Source: Flectobacillus longus
GTDB lineage: Bacteria > Bacteroidota > Bacteroidia > Cytophagales > Spirosomataceae
Length of the DNA stretch: 64,000 bases
Direction of reading: 5' to 3'
Assembly: GCF_030056705.1 (NCBI RefSeq)
Contig: NZ_JASHIC010000015.1
Location: forward strand, 1 to 64,000
Both the position numbers and the translations under genes were made by a program. Numbering within the stretch: position 1 is the stretch's first letter; the number at the start of each line of letters is the position of its first letter. Of this stretch, positions 37,055-45,843 are shown in pieces. Under the pieces are notes generated by a model, which was not told the DNA's origin, made no database searches, and saw only the letters and a list, made by a program, of their open reading frames with translations.

Positions 37055-40045
37055 TTAAAAACCAATGTTCAAACCTAAAGAGTAAGTACGTGGTACTGGG
37101 TACACGTTGTTGTCGATACCACCCGAAACTTCTGGGTTCAAGCCTGTGTATTTAGTAATAGTAAATACGTTTTGTGCTGTGGCATTCAAGCGCATATTTA
37201 CTTTGTTACCCAAGAATTTCTTGAATGTATAACCCAAAGTGATATTTTCCATTCTCACGAATGAAGCATTTTCCATGTAGTAATCTGAGAAAAATTGATT
37301 TTTCGCAAATTGAGAATCAAACACACTTGGTGAAAGGTTGGCGATATATCCGTTAGAACCTTGGAAGTTGATATAGGCTCCGTTCGAAGATTTTACGTTG
37401 TTATACACGTAATTGCCGATATTCCCTCTCAATACAAAACCGAAGCTCCAGTTGTCATAAGTCATTTGTGAGTTGAAGCCTAAGAATACTTTTGGTGCTG
37501 GAGATTTGTAACGATATTGGTCATCGACGTTGATGATACCATCTCCGTTTCTGTCAACATAAACTCCTTCAATAGGCTTACCGCTTGCGTCATAAGATTG
37601 TTGTAATACATAATATGAATAAGCAGGATAACCTACCGAGTGGATTTGAATAGTACTACCCACACCACCTGCAATACCGCCAACTAATACACCTTGGTAA
37701 GAAGGGTCGTTGTTGTTGGTCAATTTTGTAATCTTGTTAACGTTGTATGTTGCGTTGAAAGCCACATTCCAGTCAAATTTATCCGTATGAATTGGATTGT
37801 AGTTTAAGGCTAATTCAACCCCTTGGTTTTCCATTGAACCAACGTTTGTCAACAATTGGTTGGTCAAGTTTGTACCAACAGCAACTGGGATCACGTTCAA
37901 CAAATTAGTCGTGTTTTTGTAGTAGTAATCAATGCTACCTGAAAGTCTTGCTTTTTTGAAAGCAAAGTCAATACCTGCGTTAGACGTAGCTGTTTGTTCC
38001 CATTTGATATTAGCATCATAACCTTCTGCACGTAGTGTTGTATAGAAAGTGTTGCCTAATTGGTACTGAGCGTTGTCTAAAGAAGCAGTATATCTTGGCA
38101 AATAAGCATAGTTCTGACCAATATCCTGCTGACCAGTAATACCATAACCCACACGTAATTTCAATTCAGAAATGGTATTCGAGTTTTTCAAGAAAGACAT
38201 TTCATTCAATTTCCAAGCAAATGCTGCTGATGGGAACGTACCCCAACGGTTGTCTGGATTAAATCTTGACGAACCATCTCTACGAACTGTGAAAGTCAAT
38301 AAATAGGCATCGTCAAAAGTATAGTTCATACGACCGAAGAATGATACCAAAGTGTTTTGTGTCTTATATGGACTGTTGGTATAAGTAGTTGAACCTTCTG
38401 CGTTTGTTCTAATATTAGTGCTTTCAGTCAAGAAATCTTGGTATTCGTAACCAGCCATTACGTCAATTCTACTTTTGATTTCTTTCAATTCTTTCACATA
38501 GTTCAAGTAGAAGTCAAACAATTTGTTCGTCTTATTTTGAGTATATACCGTTTTCTCACCAGCGGTGCTATAGTTAGCTGCTGCCGTTGCAGGAACAAAT
38601 CTTGTTCCATCACTTTTACTTACATCATAACCTGCGTTTACATTAGCACGCAATTCTGGTAAGAAATGGAATTTGTAATCCAATTGAATATTACCAATAC
38701 TACGTTGAACCGTACTTTTATCGCTAGTTTGGTTCAACAACCCAACAGGGTTACGAGGTGCAATCGTATTAGGTTTTCCATCTGAGTTTAACCATTCCCA
38801 ATAACCACCGTAGTTGTTATTGCCTGAATAAACAGATTGAGTTGGGTCAAAGGCAATAGCCGCACCAATAGCGCCTGTGTTAGCAAAAGTATTGTCAACG
38901 TTCGAGCCTTTTAAGTTTACATCAATTTTCAAGTGATTATTCAAAAGGGTAGGAGAAATGCCGATAGAGGCAGAAGTACGGCCCATATTTGAAGTTTTCA
39001 AGATACCATCTTGATTAGTATAACCTACTGATACACGGAAAGGAACACTTTTCAAAGAACCCGAAACACTTAAGTTATTATCCGAACTCAACGCATTACG
39101 GTAAATTTGTTCTTGCCAGTTGGTATTTGCTTGACCCAAAACAGCGATTTGAGCAGCAGTACCTTTTTCATTAATCATCGTGCGGAATTGGTCAGCTGAA
39201 AGCACTTTTGTAAAACCTGTGCTTTGTGCCAATGAAGCCTGCGAACTGAAATTTACTTTCAAACCACCGTTTTTGCTTCCCTTTTTAGTGGTAATCAAAA
39301 TAACCCCGTTTGAAGCACGTGAACCATAAATCGCCGTTGCCGAAGCATCTTTCAAAATGTTCATCGACTCGATGTCGTTCGGGTTAATCAAACTCAAGGC
39401 ACTTGGCGCACCAGAAATACCTGAGTTGTCCAAAGGTACACCATCGATTACGATAAGTGGGTCGTTGTTGGCATTCAAGGATGCCCCTCCACGAATACGA
39501 ATAGTACTACCAGCACCTGGCGCACCACCGTTTGAGGTGATTTGAACCCCTGCTACTTTACCTACAACCAATTGGTCTGGCGAAGCAATGTTACCTTTGT
39601 TAAAATCTTCTGAGTTAATCGCCGCCACAGAACCTGTTAAGTCCTTTTTCTTTTGCGAACCATAACCAATTACCACAACCTCTCCCAATGTTTTGATATC
39701 ATCTTCGAGGCTTACATCAATTACTGTCTGGCTACCTACTGTTACTTCTTTGGTTGTTTTTCCGATAAAACTAAATACCAATACCGTGTTATCAGCGACA
39801 TTGATTTGGTATTTACCATCACCTGTAGTTTGAGTACCTTTTGTCTGTCCTTTTACTTGGATAGTCACCCCAGGAAGCGGCGAACCATCTTTGGCATCTT
39901 TTACAGTACCCGTCACCTTGTTTTGGGCAAATGCTGCTACGCTCACCCAGCTAAACATCATCAATAGCCAGAGTTTCTTACTGAAAGAAAACCTAGCTTC
40001 CGAACGAGAATTTTTTGATTCTTCTCCGTAGTTCTGTTGAAACAT
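37055..40045 (-). CDS. susC: SusC/RagA TonB-linked outer-membrane transporter
   Basis: 996 residues. Signal peptide with an extended N-terminus (1-41, ending FAQ); a CarboxypepD_reg-like domain (about 43-118, KVTGTVKDAKDGSPLPG); the plug begins near 125 with GEVVVIGYGSQKKKDLTGSV and includes GAPGAGSTIRIRGGAS and DASATAIYGSRASNGV; the rest is a 22-strand-type barrel ending LGLNIGF. It imports glycan fragments with energy from TonB, together with SusD. First gene of the operon; the nearest canonical -7 box lies about 590 bases upstream, so a long leader is possible. Confidence 0.96.
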   Translation of the reverse strand: MFQQNYGEESKNSRSEARFSFSKKLWLLMMFSWVSVAAFAQNKVTGTVKDAKDGSPLPGVTIQVKGQTKGTQTTGDGKYQINVADNTVLVFSFIGKTTKEVTVGSQTVIDVSLEDDIKTLGEVVVIGYGSQKKKDLTGSVAAINSEDFNKGNIASPDQLVVGKVAGVQITSNGGAPGAGSTIRIRGGASLNANNDPLIVIDGVPLDNSGISGAPSALSLINPNDIESMNILKDASATAIYGSRASNGVILITTKKGSKNGGLKVNFSSQASLAQSTGFTKVLSADQFRTMINEKGTAAQIAVLGQANTNWQEQIYRNALSSDNNLSVSGSLKSVPFRVSVGYTNQDGILKTSNMGRTSASIGISPTLLNNHLKIDVNLKGSNVDNTFANTGAIGAAIAFDPTQSVYSGNNNYGGYWEWLNSDGKPNTIAPRNPVGLLNQTSDKSTVQRSIGNIQLDYKFHFLPELRANVNAGYDVSKSDGTRFVPATAAANYSTAGEKTVYTQNKTNKLFDFYLNYVKELKEIKSRIDVMAGYEYQDFLTESTNIRTNAEGSTTYTNSPYKTQNTLVSFFGRMNYTFDDAYLLTFTVRRDGSSRFNPDNRWGTFPSAAFAWKLNEMSFLKNSNTISELKLRVGYGITGQQDIGQNYAYLPRYTASLDNAQYQLGNTFYTTLRAEGYDANIKWEQTATSNAGIDFAFKKARLSGSIDYYYKNTTNLLNVIPVAVGTNLTNQLLTNVGSMENQGVELALNYNPIHTDKFDWNVAFNATYNVNKITKLTNNNDPSYQGVLVGGIAGGVGSTIQIHSVGYPAYSYYVLQQSYDASGKPIEGVYVDRNGDGIINVDDQYRYKSPAPKVFLGFNSQMTYDNWSFGFVLRGNIGNYVYNNVKSSNGAYINFQGSNGYIANLSPSVFDSQFAKNQFFSDYYMENASFVRMENITLGYTFKKFLGNKVNMRLNATAQNVFTITKYTGLNPEVSGGIDNNVYPVPRTYSLGLNIGF

Positions 40046-40762
40046 AAAATTGAAATTGGTTAATGGATTATTGGTTTAAAAAAGGTAATCAAGGAGCTAT
40101 CAGCAAAATCACTTTTGCCGACTCCGTCATTACTGAAAAATATAATTGGATTGAATTTGGCCTATCTCAAAAGCCCTTTCGAAATTTAGTTTTTGAGATT
40201 TTACCTTATAAAATGAAAGCTTTTCATTCGGGATAGGGAATGAAAAAATATGGAAAGATGAAGTGTAATTCGTGAATGTAGTCGCCCTAAAGACTGGTGT
40301 ATCTTTGAGGAGATTGTGTTGAGGAAGTATATAAAATTCATATATAATTAATTGGTACATGACTCTCAAAATAGAGAGAAATAGTTTTTGTTTATAAAAA
40401 TGTATTTTCTCTTAGTGTGAGAAATTTTCAAATATTTTCTTACAAAAGTACTATGCCTTGCTACCTCAAGTCGTCCCACTTTATGTATTTTGTACTTTTT
40501 AAAGATTTATTTTAAAATAAAATTTAACTTGTTGTATTTCAATCTTTTGTATAACTATTTAGATATTCCACTTTATAAAATGGTACTTATTTTTGACAAT
40601 TTTTTCTCATTTTTAGCTAAAAAAGACTGCAAAGGTACGGGATGTTTTTTTTAATATCGACTTAAAACATAAAAGTGGTGAAATTGTACAAATGGAATTT
40701 GAAGAGATAGAGAAAAATTAGAGAGGGAAATTTACCGATAAAATAGTAGAGATATATAAAAA
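40046..40762. other. Upstream region of susC
   Basis: A 0.7 kb AT-rich gap without coding frames of interest. It holds the candidate susC promoters (40630 and a weaker TACTTTTG box on the minus strand at 40443-40450). Regulator-binding sites should lie here but none was recognised. Confidence 0.45.
40630..40637 (-). promoter_or_regulatory. susC: Candidate -7 box of susC (distal)
   Basis: The minus strand reads TACCTTTG followed by C, a canonical TAnnTTTG box. Transcription from it would give a leader of about 580 bases. Confidence 0.4.
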
Positions 40763-40787
40763 TAGAGACGCAATTTTTGCGTCTCTA
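40763..40787 (-). terminator. Terminator of the membrane AraC regulator gene
   Basis: Perfect 11 bp stem (arm TAGAGACGCAA, loop TTT) followed on the minus strand by TTTTTATATA, 31 bases after the stop. The arm TAGAGACGCAA is also found as part of the dispersed elements. Confidence 0.75.
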
Positions 40788-40817
40788 AAGAGGAATAAAT
40801 AGAAAGTTTACGATGAA

Positions 40818-42770
40818 TTATTCTTCCGCTCGCGAGTCAAAGAAATATTCTCTTGGGCTTTGAGATGTCATTTTTTTAAAGGCACGATTGAAGGCCGTTT
40901 TTGAATTAAAGCCTACATCAAAAGCAATTGCCAACATGGTGAATTGTCGGTTGCGAGGGTCTTCAAAACGAATTTTAAATTCTTCAATTCTATAGGAATT
41001 AATAAAGTCAAAAAAGTTTTTTTGATATGCCTCATTGATAACTTTTGAAAGTAAATGTGGTGTTATTTTCAACATTCCTGCCAACTCATTTAGAGTAAGT
41101 CCCACATTGGTGTAGGGCTTTTCGGAGTTCATAAACTCATCAATTTTTTCCTTCCAACTGGCTATGAGTTGCTCGTGATTAGCATCTTTTTCAATATCCT
41201 GTACTGGAGTTTCGTCTGTTTGAGGTGTTATTTCGGGTGAAACTTCTGGTGATTTAGGTAACACCAATGCGCTTTCTGTGGATACCTTATTCGGCAAAAT
41301 ATTGACCTGCGTAAGACTGGTTTTGGCAATTTTGAAAATTTCAGGTTGATGAATGGCGAAATATCCCAAGAAGTATGGAATTGCTGAAAATGCCAACCAA
41401 ATAATATCGATGCTCTTGTCTGCCAACAAAACGGTATCCCACTCAAAAAATCGCTGACCTAATACCAGTAAGCCCGTAAAAGCCCATAACACAAGGCAAA
41501 TAGCTTGAAGAATCAAAACCGTATGTAAGTAATCCGTATTTTGCTCGTTAGAGGCTTGATTTGGGTATTGTTTGTTGTAACCCTCTACCGATTTCCAGTT
41601 GATAAACCAGTAAAATATATTGACAAACCATGAAATTGTTCCTGCAATGACTGAAACGAGATGAAGGTCTTGCTCTTTGTTCAATAATTTTATCAGTAAC
41701 TCCTTCGAGCCCAATAGCATAAAGGGCATATATATCAATATCTGAAAAATGGGTAATATAAAATGCAACCACCATTTTACAGGCATTTGAGGTGTTTTGA
41801 AAAGGAGTTTTTGTAGATAAAAATAAAATAATGGAGCATACAAAAATAAGGCAAAATCAGGAATCAAAAGTAAGCGACTATATTGCTCCGCTACAACTCT
41901 ATATCCTGTCAATGTTTTCATAATCAGGACAGTAGCTGTAAAAGCAATGGAGAGTAGTAACCACTGATTAGCCTTACGATTGTAGTCTTGCATCGTTGGA
42001 ATTGCCACCAACAGCAGAATACACTGAAAAGCTGAAAATAGAATTAGCAAATCATAAATCGAGTAAAAATTAAAAGTACCCGTAAGGTCTTCCCAACCGC
42101 TGATATCTACGGGAATTTCATCTAATTTGAGGTCGGTTTTACGAGATAAAATACGGTTTGGGCAAGCTTTACCGTTTTCTTGCCCCTCAACTGTTTCCCA
42201 ATTTCCCCTTGTAAATTTATACTCTAACTTCTCTAATTCTGTAGAAACAGTTACCCGATAAGTCCCATCAAACTGCTTTTGAAGTTTGTAACTTTCGTTG
42301 CCCGGATCCCAATTATTGAAATTTCCAGAAATATAAATACTCGCATCCTGAGGCGTGTTTTTGGGAAGACTTTTGATATAAAAACGATAGGTAGGACGAG
42401 CCTCCCACCCTTCGATTTGAAGACTCAAATGTTGAGGATTTTGTTCTTTCAATCGGTCATATATCCGATTTGGACGGCTATGCCCTTGCGAATCGCCTTC
42501 TACTTGTGTCCAGTAACCTTGGGTAAATTTGTATTCAAAATAGGAAAGTGTATCAGGAAGATCAATGGCGTATGTGTCATTTCCAATAGATTCTAATTGA
42601 AAATTGGGGTCGCCAGGTGACCAATTGTTAAAACTACAAGCAATGAAAATAGGGAGGTTTTTTGAACGGTTCTGGGCTGGAATGTGCACTTCAAATCTGA
42701 TTTGCGCAGGCAGCCAAGAACCTATCAATAGTAAATATATAGTGCTAAAAAGGACTTTTTGAAACTTCAT
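40818..42770 (-). CDS. Membrane AraC regulator with two starch-binding-like modules
   Basis: 650 residues in an unusual order. A signal-like start (1-23, PAQ) is followed by two related modules, about 25-122 and 128-227, each with FNNWxPG (47-53 and 151-157), a DxTY strand and EYKFTxGxWxxVEG, as in CBM20/CBM48 starch-binding folds. Then come about seven membrane segments (near 237-257, 268-286, 300-320, 331-353, 371-390, 415-437 and 455-473), a linker, and an AraC DNA-binding domain (about 555-645). The modules should face the periplasm and the DNA-binding domain the cytoplasm. Next to susC, same strand, it is the likely sensor-regulator of the operon. The ATG at 42770 starts a normal signal. 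Confidence 0.85.
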   Translation of the reverse strand: MKFQKVLFSTIYLLLIGSWLPAQIRFEVHIPAQNRSKNLPIFIACSFNNWSPGDPNFQLESIGNDTYAIDLPDTLSYFEYKFTQGYWTQVEGDSQGHSRPNRIYDRLKEQNPQHLSLQIEGWEARPTYRFYIKSLPKNTPQDASIYISGNFNNWDPGNESYKLQKQFDGTYRVTVSTELEKLEYKFTRGNWETVEGQENGKACPNRILSRKTDLKLDEIPVDISGWEDLTGTFNFYSIYDLLILFSAFQCILLLVAIPTMQDYNRKANQWLLLSIAFTATVLIMKTLTGYRVVAEQYSRLLLIPDFALFLYAPLFYFYLQKLLFKTPQMPVKWWLHFILPIFQILIYMPFMLLGSKELLIKLLNKEQDLHLVSVIAGTISWFVNIFYWFINWKSVEGYNKQYPNQASNEQNTDYLHTVLILQAICLVLWAFTGLLVLGQRFFEWDTVLLADKSIDIIWLAFSAIPYFLGYFAIHQPEIFKIAKTSLTQVNILPNKVSTESALVLPKSPEVSPEITPQTDETPVQDIEKDANHEQLIASWKEKIDEFMNSEKPYTNVGLTLNELAGMLKITPHLLSKVINEAYQKNFFDFINSYRIEEFKIRFEDPRNRQFTMLAIAFDVGFNSKTAFNRAFKKMTSQSPREYFFDSRAEE

Positions 42771-42926
42771 AATAATTGGTAATCTAAACAACACACCTAG
42801 CAGACTTGCACGAATAGAACAAAATTAGGGATTATTTTAATTCCATTGAGATGAATGCGTGGCACATTTTTCTAAAGCATTGCTAGATGTGTTCAGAATA
42901 CCCCCTTACTATCTGTCTCCAAACCT

Positions 42927-45566
42927 CTATTTTTCGATGAGTAAGGTATATTCACCAGCAGATAAAAGACCTACTTGTGGAGTCGAGATAGCTTTTTGAT
43001 TAATGCTTTTCACCTTGTATCCTTCTGGTAACTGTACTTTAGCAGAAGCATTTTGAGGTACTACAATTTTGTAAATTACAGTATTACCTTTTTGTTCCCA
43101 CTCCGAATGAATCAAACCTCTTGGTGACTCAAAATCGGCGGAGAATGTTGCTAAACCTTCAACAAAATTGGGTTTTAACATAATGTTTTTAAAACCAGCA
43201 CCTTGCTCATCTGGAAAAATTCCTGCTAAGCCTTTGTATAACCAAGCGCCAATCTCACCAAACATAATGTGGTTCATCGAAATATCAGATTTGGCGTCAA
43301 TTGGCCAGTTTTCGTACAAACTTGTAGCACCGTTTACTATCCACCAACCCCACGATGGGTAACTTTCTTGTGAGGCAACTTTATAAGCAATAGAAGCATA
43401 TCCATTTTCGCTCAAAGCGTTCAAAATGGCTTTTGTTCCCAATAAACCTACATCTAAGTGATAATTGTCTTGGGCAACTCTATCAGCTAAGTTTTTCGCT
43501 ACTTTGGGTTTCAATCCTTCAGGAACTAGTCCCCAATAAAGTGGTACACTTAGTTCGGTTTGAACTCCCGCACCGTAAATGCCAGTTTGTTCGTTGAGAT
43601 ATTTCTGATTAAATGCCTTTTTAATTTTTTCGGCTAAAGCTGAATATTTGACATAATCTTCTTGGTTTCCGAGCAACTTGGCTGCCTTTGCCAAGATTGT
43701 TACGTCCACAAAATAATACGCCGTTGAGGTTAACTCTACAGGTGTTTTGGATTTGACAGGAACCCAATCACCCAATCCCCAAGTACATAGCCCGTTCGGA
43801 CTGATGTCTGTAATATGGTCAACATAGCGTTTGATGGGCTCATAAGAATCTTTTAATAGTTTGCTGTCTCCATAAAACAAATAGATATTCCAAGGGATAA
43901 TGGCTATAGTACTAGTCCAGTCTGGTCCGTTACCCCATTCGTAGCCCCAGCCTCCTGTCGGAATAATTGAAGGAAGCACGCCATTGGGCTGTTGTTCGTC
44001 GCGATGGTCGGCTAGCCATTTTTCATAGATAGTTATACCATCAAAATTATAAAGTCCTGTTTCGCAGGCAATATGGGCATCGCCTGTCCAGCCATTTTTT
44101 TCTCTTTGTGGGCAATCGGTTGGATAGCCAAAAAGGTTAGACAAATAAGAGCGATTAGTAGCAGCCCAGATTTTATTGAGGGTTGGGTTAGAACTGGTAA
44201 TTTTGCCAATAGCAGGTACATCTGAGTGCATAAAATAGCCTTTTACACCATTTTGCGTAAGCTCAATCGGTTCAGAACTATTGATTTCAATATATTGAAA
44301 ACCTTTGTAGTTAAATTTTGGCGTAAAAGTTTCTTCTCCTTTTCCACTCAATATAAAAATATCGGTTTGAAAAGGGTCTTTATCGTCAGTTGGTCGGTAA
44401 TGTACATCAATGTTTGATTGGTCAACGTGTCCGTCTGGCAATAATCGTTCCCCATGTTTTAGCCTTATGACAGTTCCAGCATTACCTTTTACGGTTATAG
44501 AAGAAACGCCAGAGATATTTTCGCCCAAATCAAATACATAGTTTTGTTTCGAAAAAGTCTTTAAATTTTTGCTCAAAATTTCATTCGTATGTCTAATCGG
44601 ATGAAGCGCTTGTGAAACAATACGTGTAGAAGGAGCGGCGCGATAAATGACATCTTTCCATGTTTTGTCATCATAGTTGGGCAAATTCCATCCTGTTTTT
44701 TCTAGTCTGGCATCGTAATGCTCAGCAGTGTAGATACTGTTAAATGTAACAGGGCTTTCAGAGGTTTTCCAGTCTTTTCCTGAACGAATAGTTTCAATTG
44801 AGCCATCTTTGTAGGTAATACGTACATCCAAACAAAAAGTGGGACGATTACGCCATGGAGCTTTGTCAAAAAACCAAACCGCTGTAGATTGGTGATTATA
44901 CCAGCCATTGCCTAATAAAACACCTATGGCATTTTTCCCATGTTGTAAATGCTTTGTAACATCATACGTTACACACAAGGTTCGTTTGTCGAAACGAGTG
45001 TACATGGGGTCGAGGCGGTGGTTGCCTATTCGTTGTCCGTTGATACTTAACTCATACAAGCCACCCACCGCAATATAGGCACGAGCCGAAACAATTTCTT
45101 TTTTTGCTTCGAAGGCTTTTCTAAAATAGGGAGCATTTTTTTCTTCTTTGCCTTGGCTATCACTTATCCAAGCACCTTTCCAATCTGAAGAATTTAATAA
45201 ACCCATTTCGAAACTTGCAATCGCACTCAGTGTTTGATTGTTTTTGTCGATTAATTTCCAATAATATTTCTGGAAAGATTGTAAGGGTTTTCCTGCATAC
45301 GAAACTAATTGTTGTGAGGAGGCAATATTGTTCGATATCCAAGTATTATTACGCCCTTTTACCAGTGCTAGTGAGTCGGTATCTACACAAATTTTGACGG
45401 AGATAGGATTTTGCTTGGTGCTAAACTCCCAAGTAAATCGTGGGGCTGTTTGGTCTATTCCCAAGGGATTTTCCAAGTATTCACAGCGAAGTTTTTGCGT
45501 TTGAGCCAATAAAGAAATATTGCTCAAAAGAATTCCAGCGCTGATGAGTGATATAATACGTTTCAT
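42927..45566 (-). CDS. Secreted GH78 alpha-L-rhamnosidase
   Basis: 879 residues with signal peptide (1-22, LLAQ). The family domains follow in order: N-terminal beta domains with ENPLGIDQTAPRFTW (32-46), a carbohydrate-binding domain with YELSINGQRIGNHRLDP, then the (alpha/alpha)6 catalytic domain with PTDCPQREKNGWTGDA, containing the catalytic acidic residues, and a C-terminal beta domain. It releases L-rhamnose from pectic or glycoside substrates. It is divergent from the GH2 gene and 156 bases upstream of the membrane AraC gene, so it could share regulation with either. Confidence 0.94.
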   Translation of the reverse strand: MKRIISLISAGILLSNISLLAQTQKLRCEYLENPLGIDQTAPRFTWEFSTKQNPISVKICVDTDSLALVKGRNNTWISNNIASSQQLVSYAGKPLQSFQKYYWKLIDKNNQTLSAIASFEMGLLNSSDWKGAWISDSQGKEEKNAPYFRKAFEAKKEIVSARAYIAVGGLYELSINGQRIGNHRLDPMYTRFDKRTLCVTYDVTKHLQHGKNAIGVLLGNGWYNHQSTAVWFFDKAPWRNRPTFCLDVRITYKDGSIETIRSGKDWKTSESPVTFNSIYTAEHYDARLEKTGWNLPNYDDKTWKDVIYRAAPSTRIVSQALHPIRHTNEILSKNLKTFSKQNYVFDLGENISGVSSITVKGNAGTVIRLKHGERLLPDGHVDQSNIDVHYRPTDDKDPFQTDIFILSGKGEETFTPKFNYKGFQYIEINSSEPIELTQNGVKGYFMHSDVPAIGKITSSNPTLNKIWAATNRSYLSNLFGYPTDCPQREKNGWTGDAHIACETGLYNFDGITIYEKWLADHRDEQQPNGVLPSIIPTGGWGYEWGNGPDWTSTIAIIPWNIYLFYGDSKLLKDSYEPIKRYVDHITDISPNGLCTWGLGDWVPVKSKTPVELTSTAYYFVDVTILAKAAKLLGNQEDYVKYSALAEKIKKAFNQKYLNEQTGIYGAGVQTELSVPLYWGLVPEGLKPKVAKNLADRVAQDNYHLDVGLLGTKAILNALSENGYASIAYKVASQESYPSWGWWIVNGATSLYENWPIDAKSDISMNHIMFGEIGAWLYKGLAGIFPDEQGAGFKNIMLKPNFVEGLATFSADFESPRGLIHSEWEQKGNTVIYKIVVPQNASAKVQLPEGYKVKSINQKAISTPQVGLLSAGEYTLLIEK

Positions 45567-45843
45567 GATTATAGAATTGAGTGATTTTAAGAAAACAAGG
45601 TTTCATTTTTTCGGATAAAAAGTGTCATGTGTTAACATTAATAATCGCCAAATGAATGGATTTTCCAGATAATTCAGGTTAATTACTTTCCATGAATACC
45701 TATATTTGAAGTACTTCCTTGCCTTCGATGCTTAAGCTGTTTTTAGGTATATTTAATATTAAAATAATACTGAGAAAAATGCGTATCGAACAAAAGGAAG
45801 GGTTTCACTCTCAATAATTCCCAATTTTCTTAAATCTAAATTT
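45567..45843. other. Divergent promoter region between GH78 and GH2 genes
   Basis: 277 AT-rich bases that should contain both promoters. No unambiguous -7 box or operator was placed. Confidence 0.35.
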
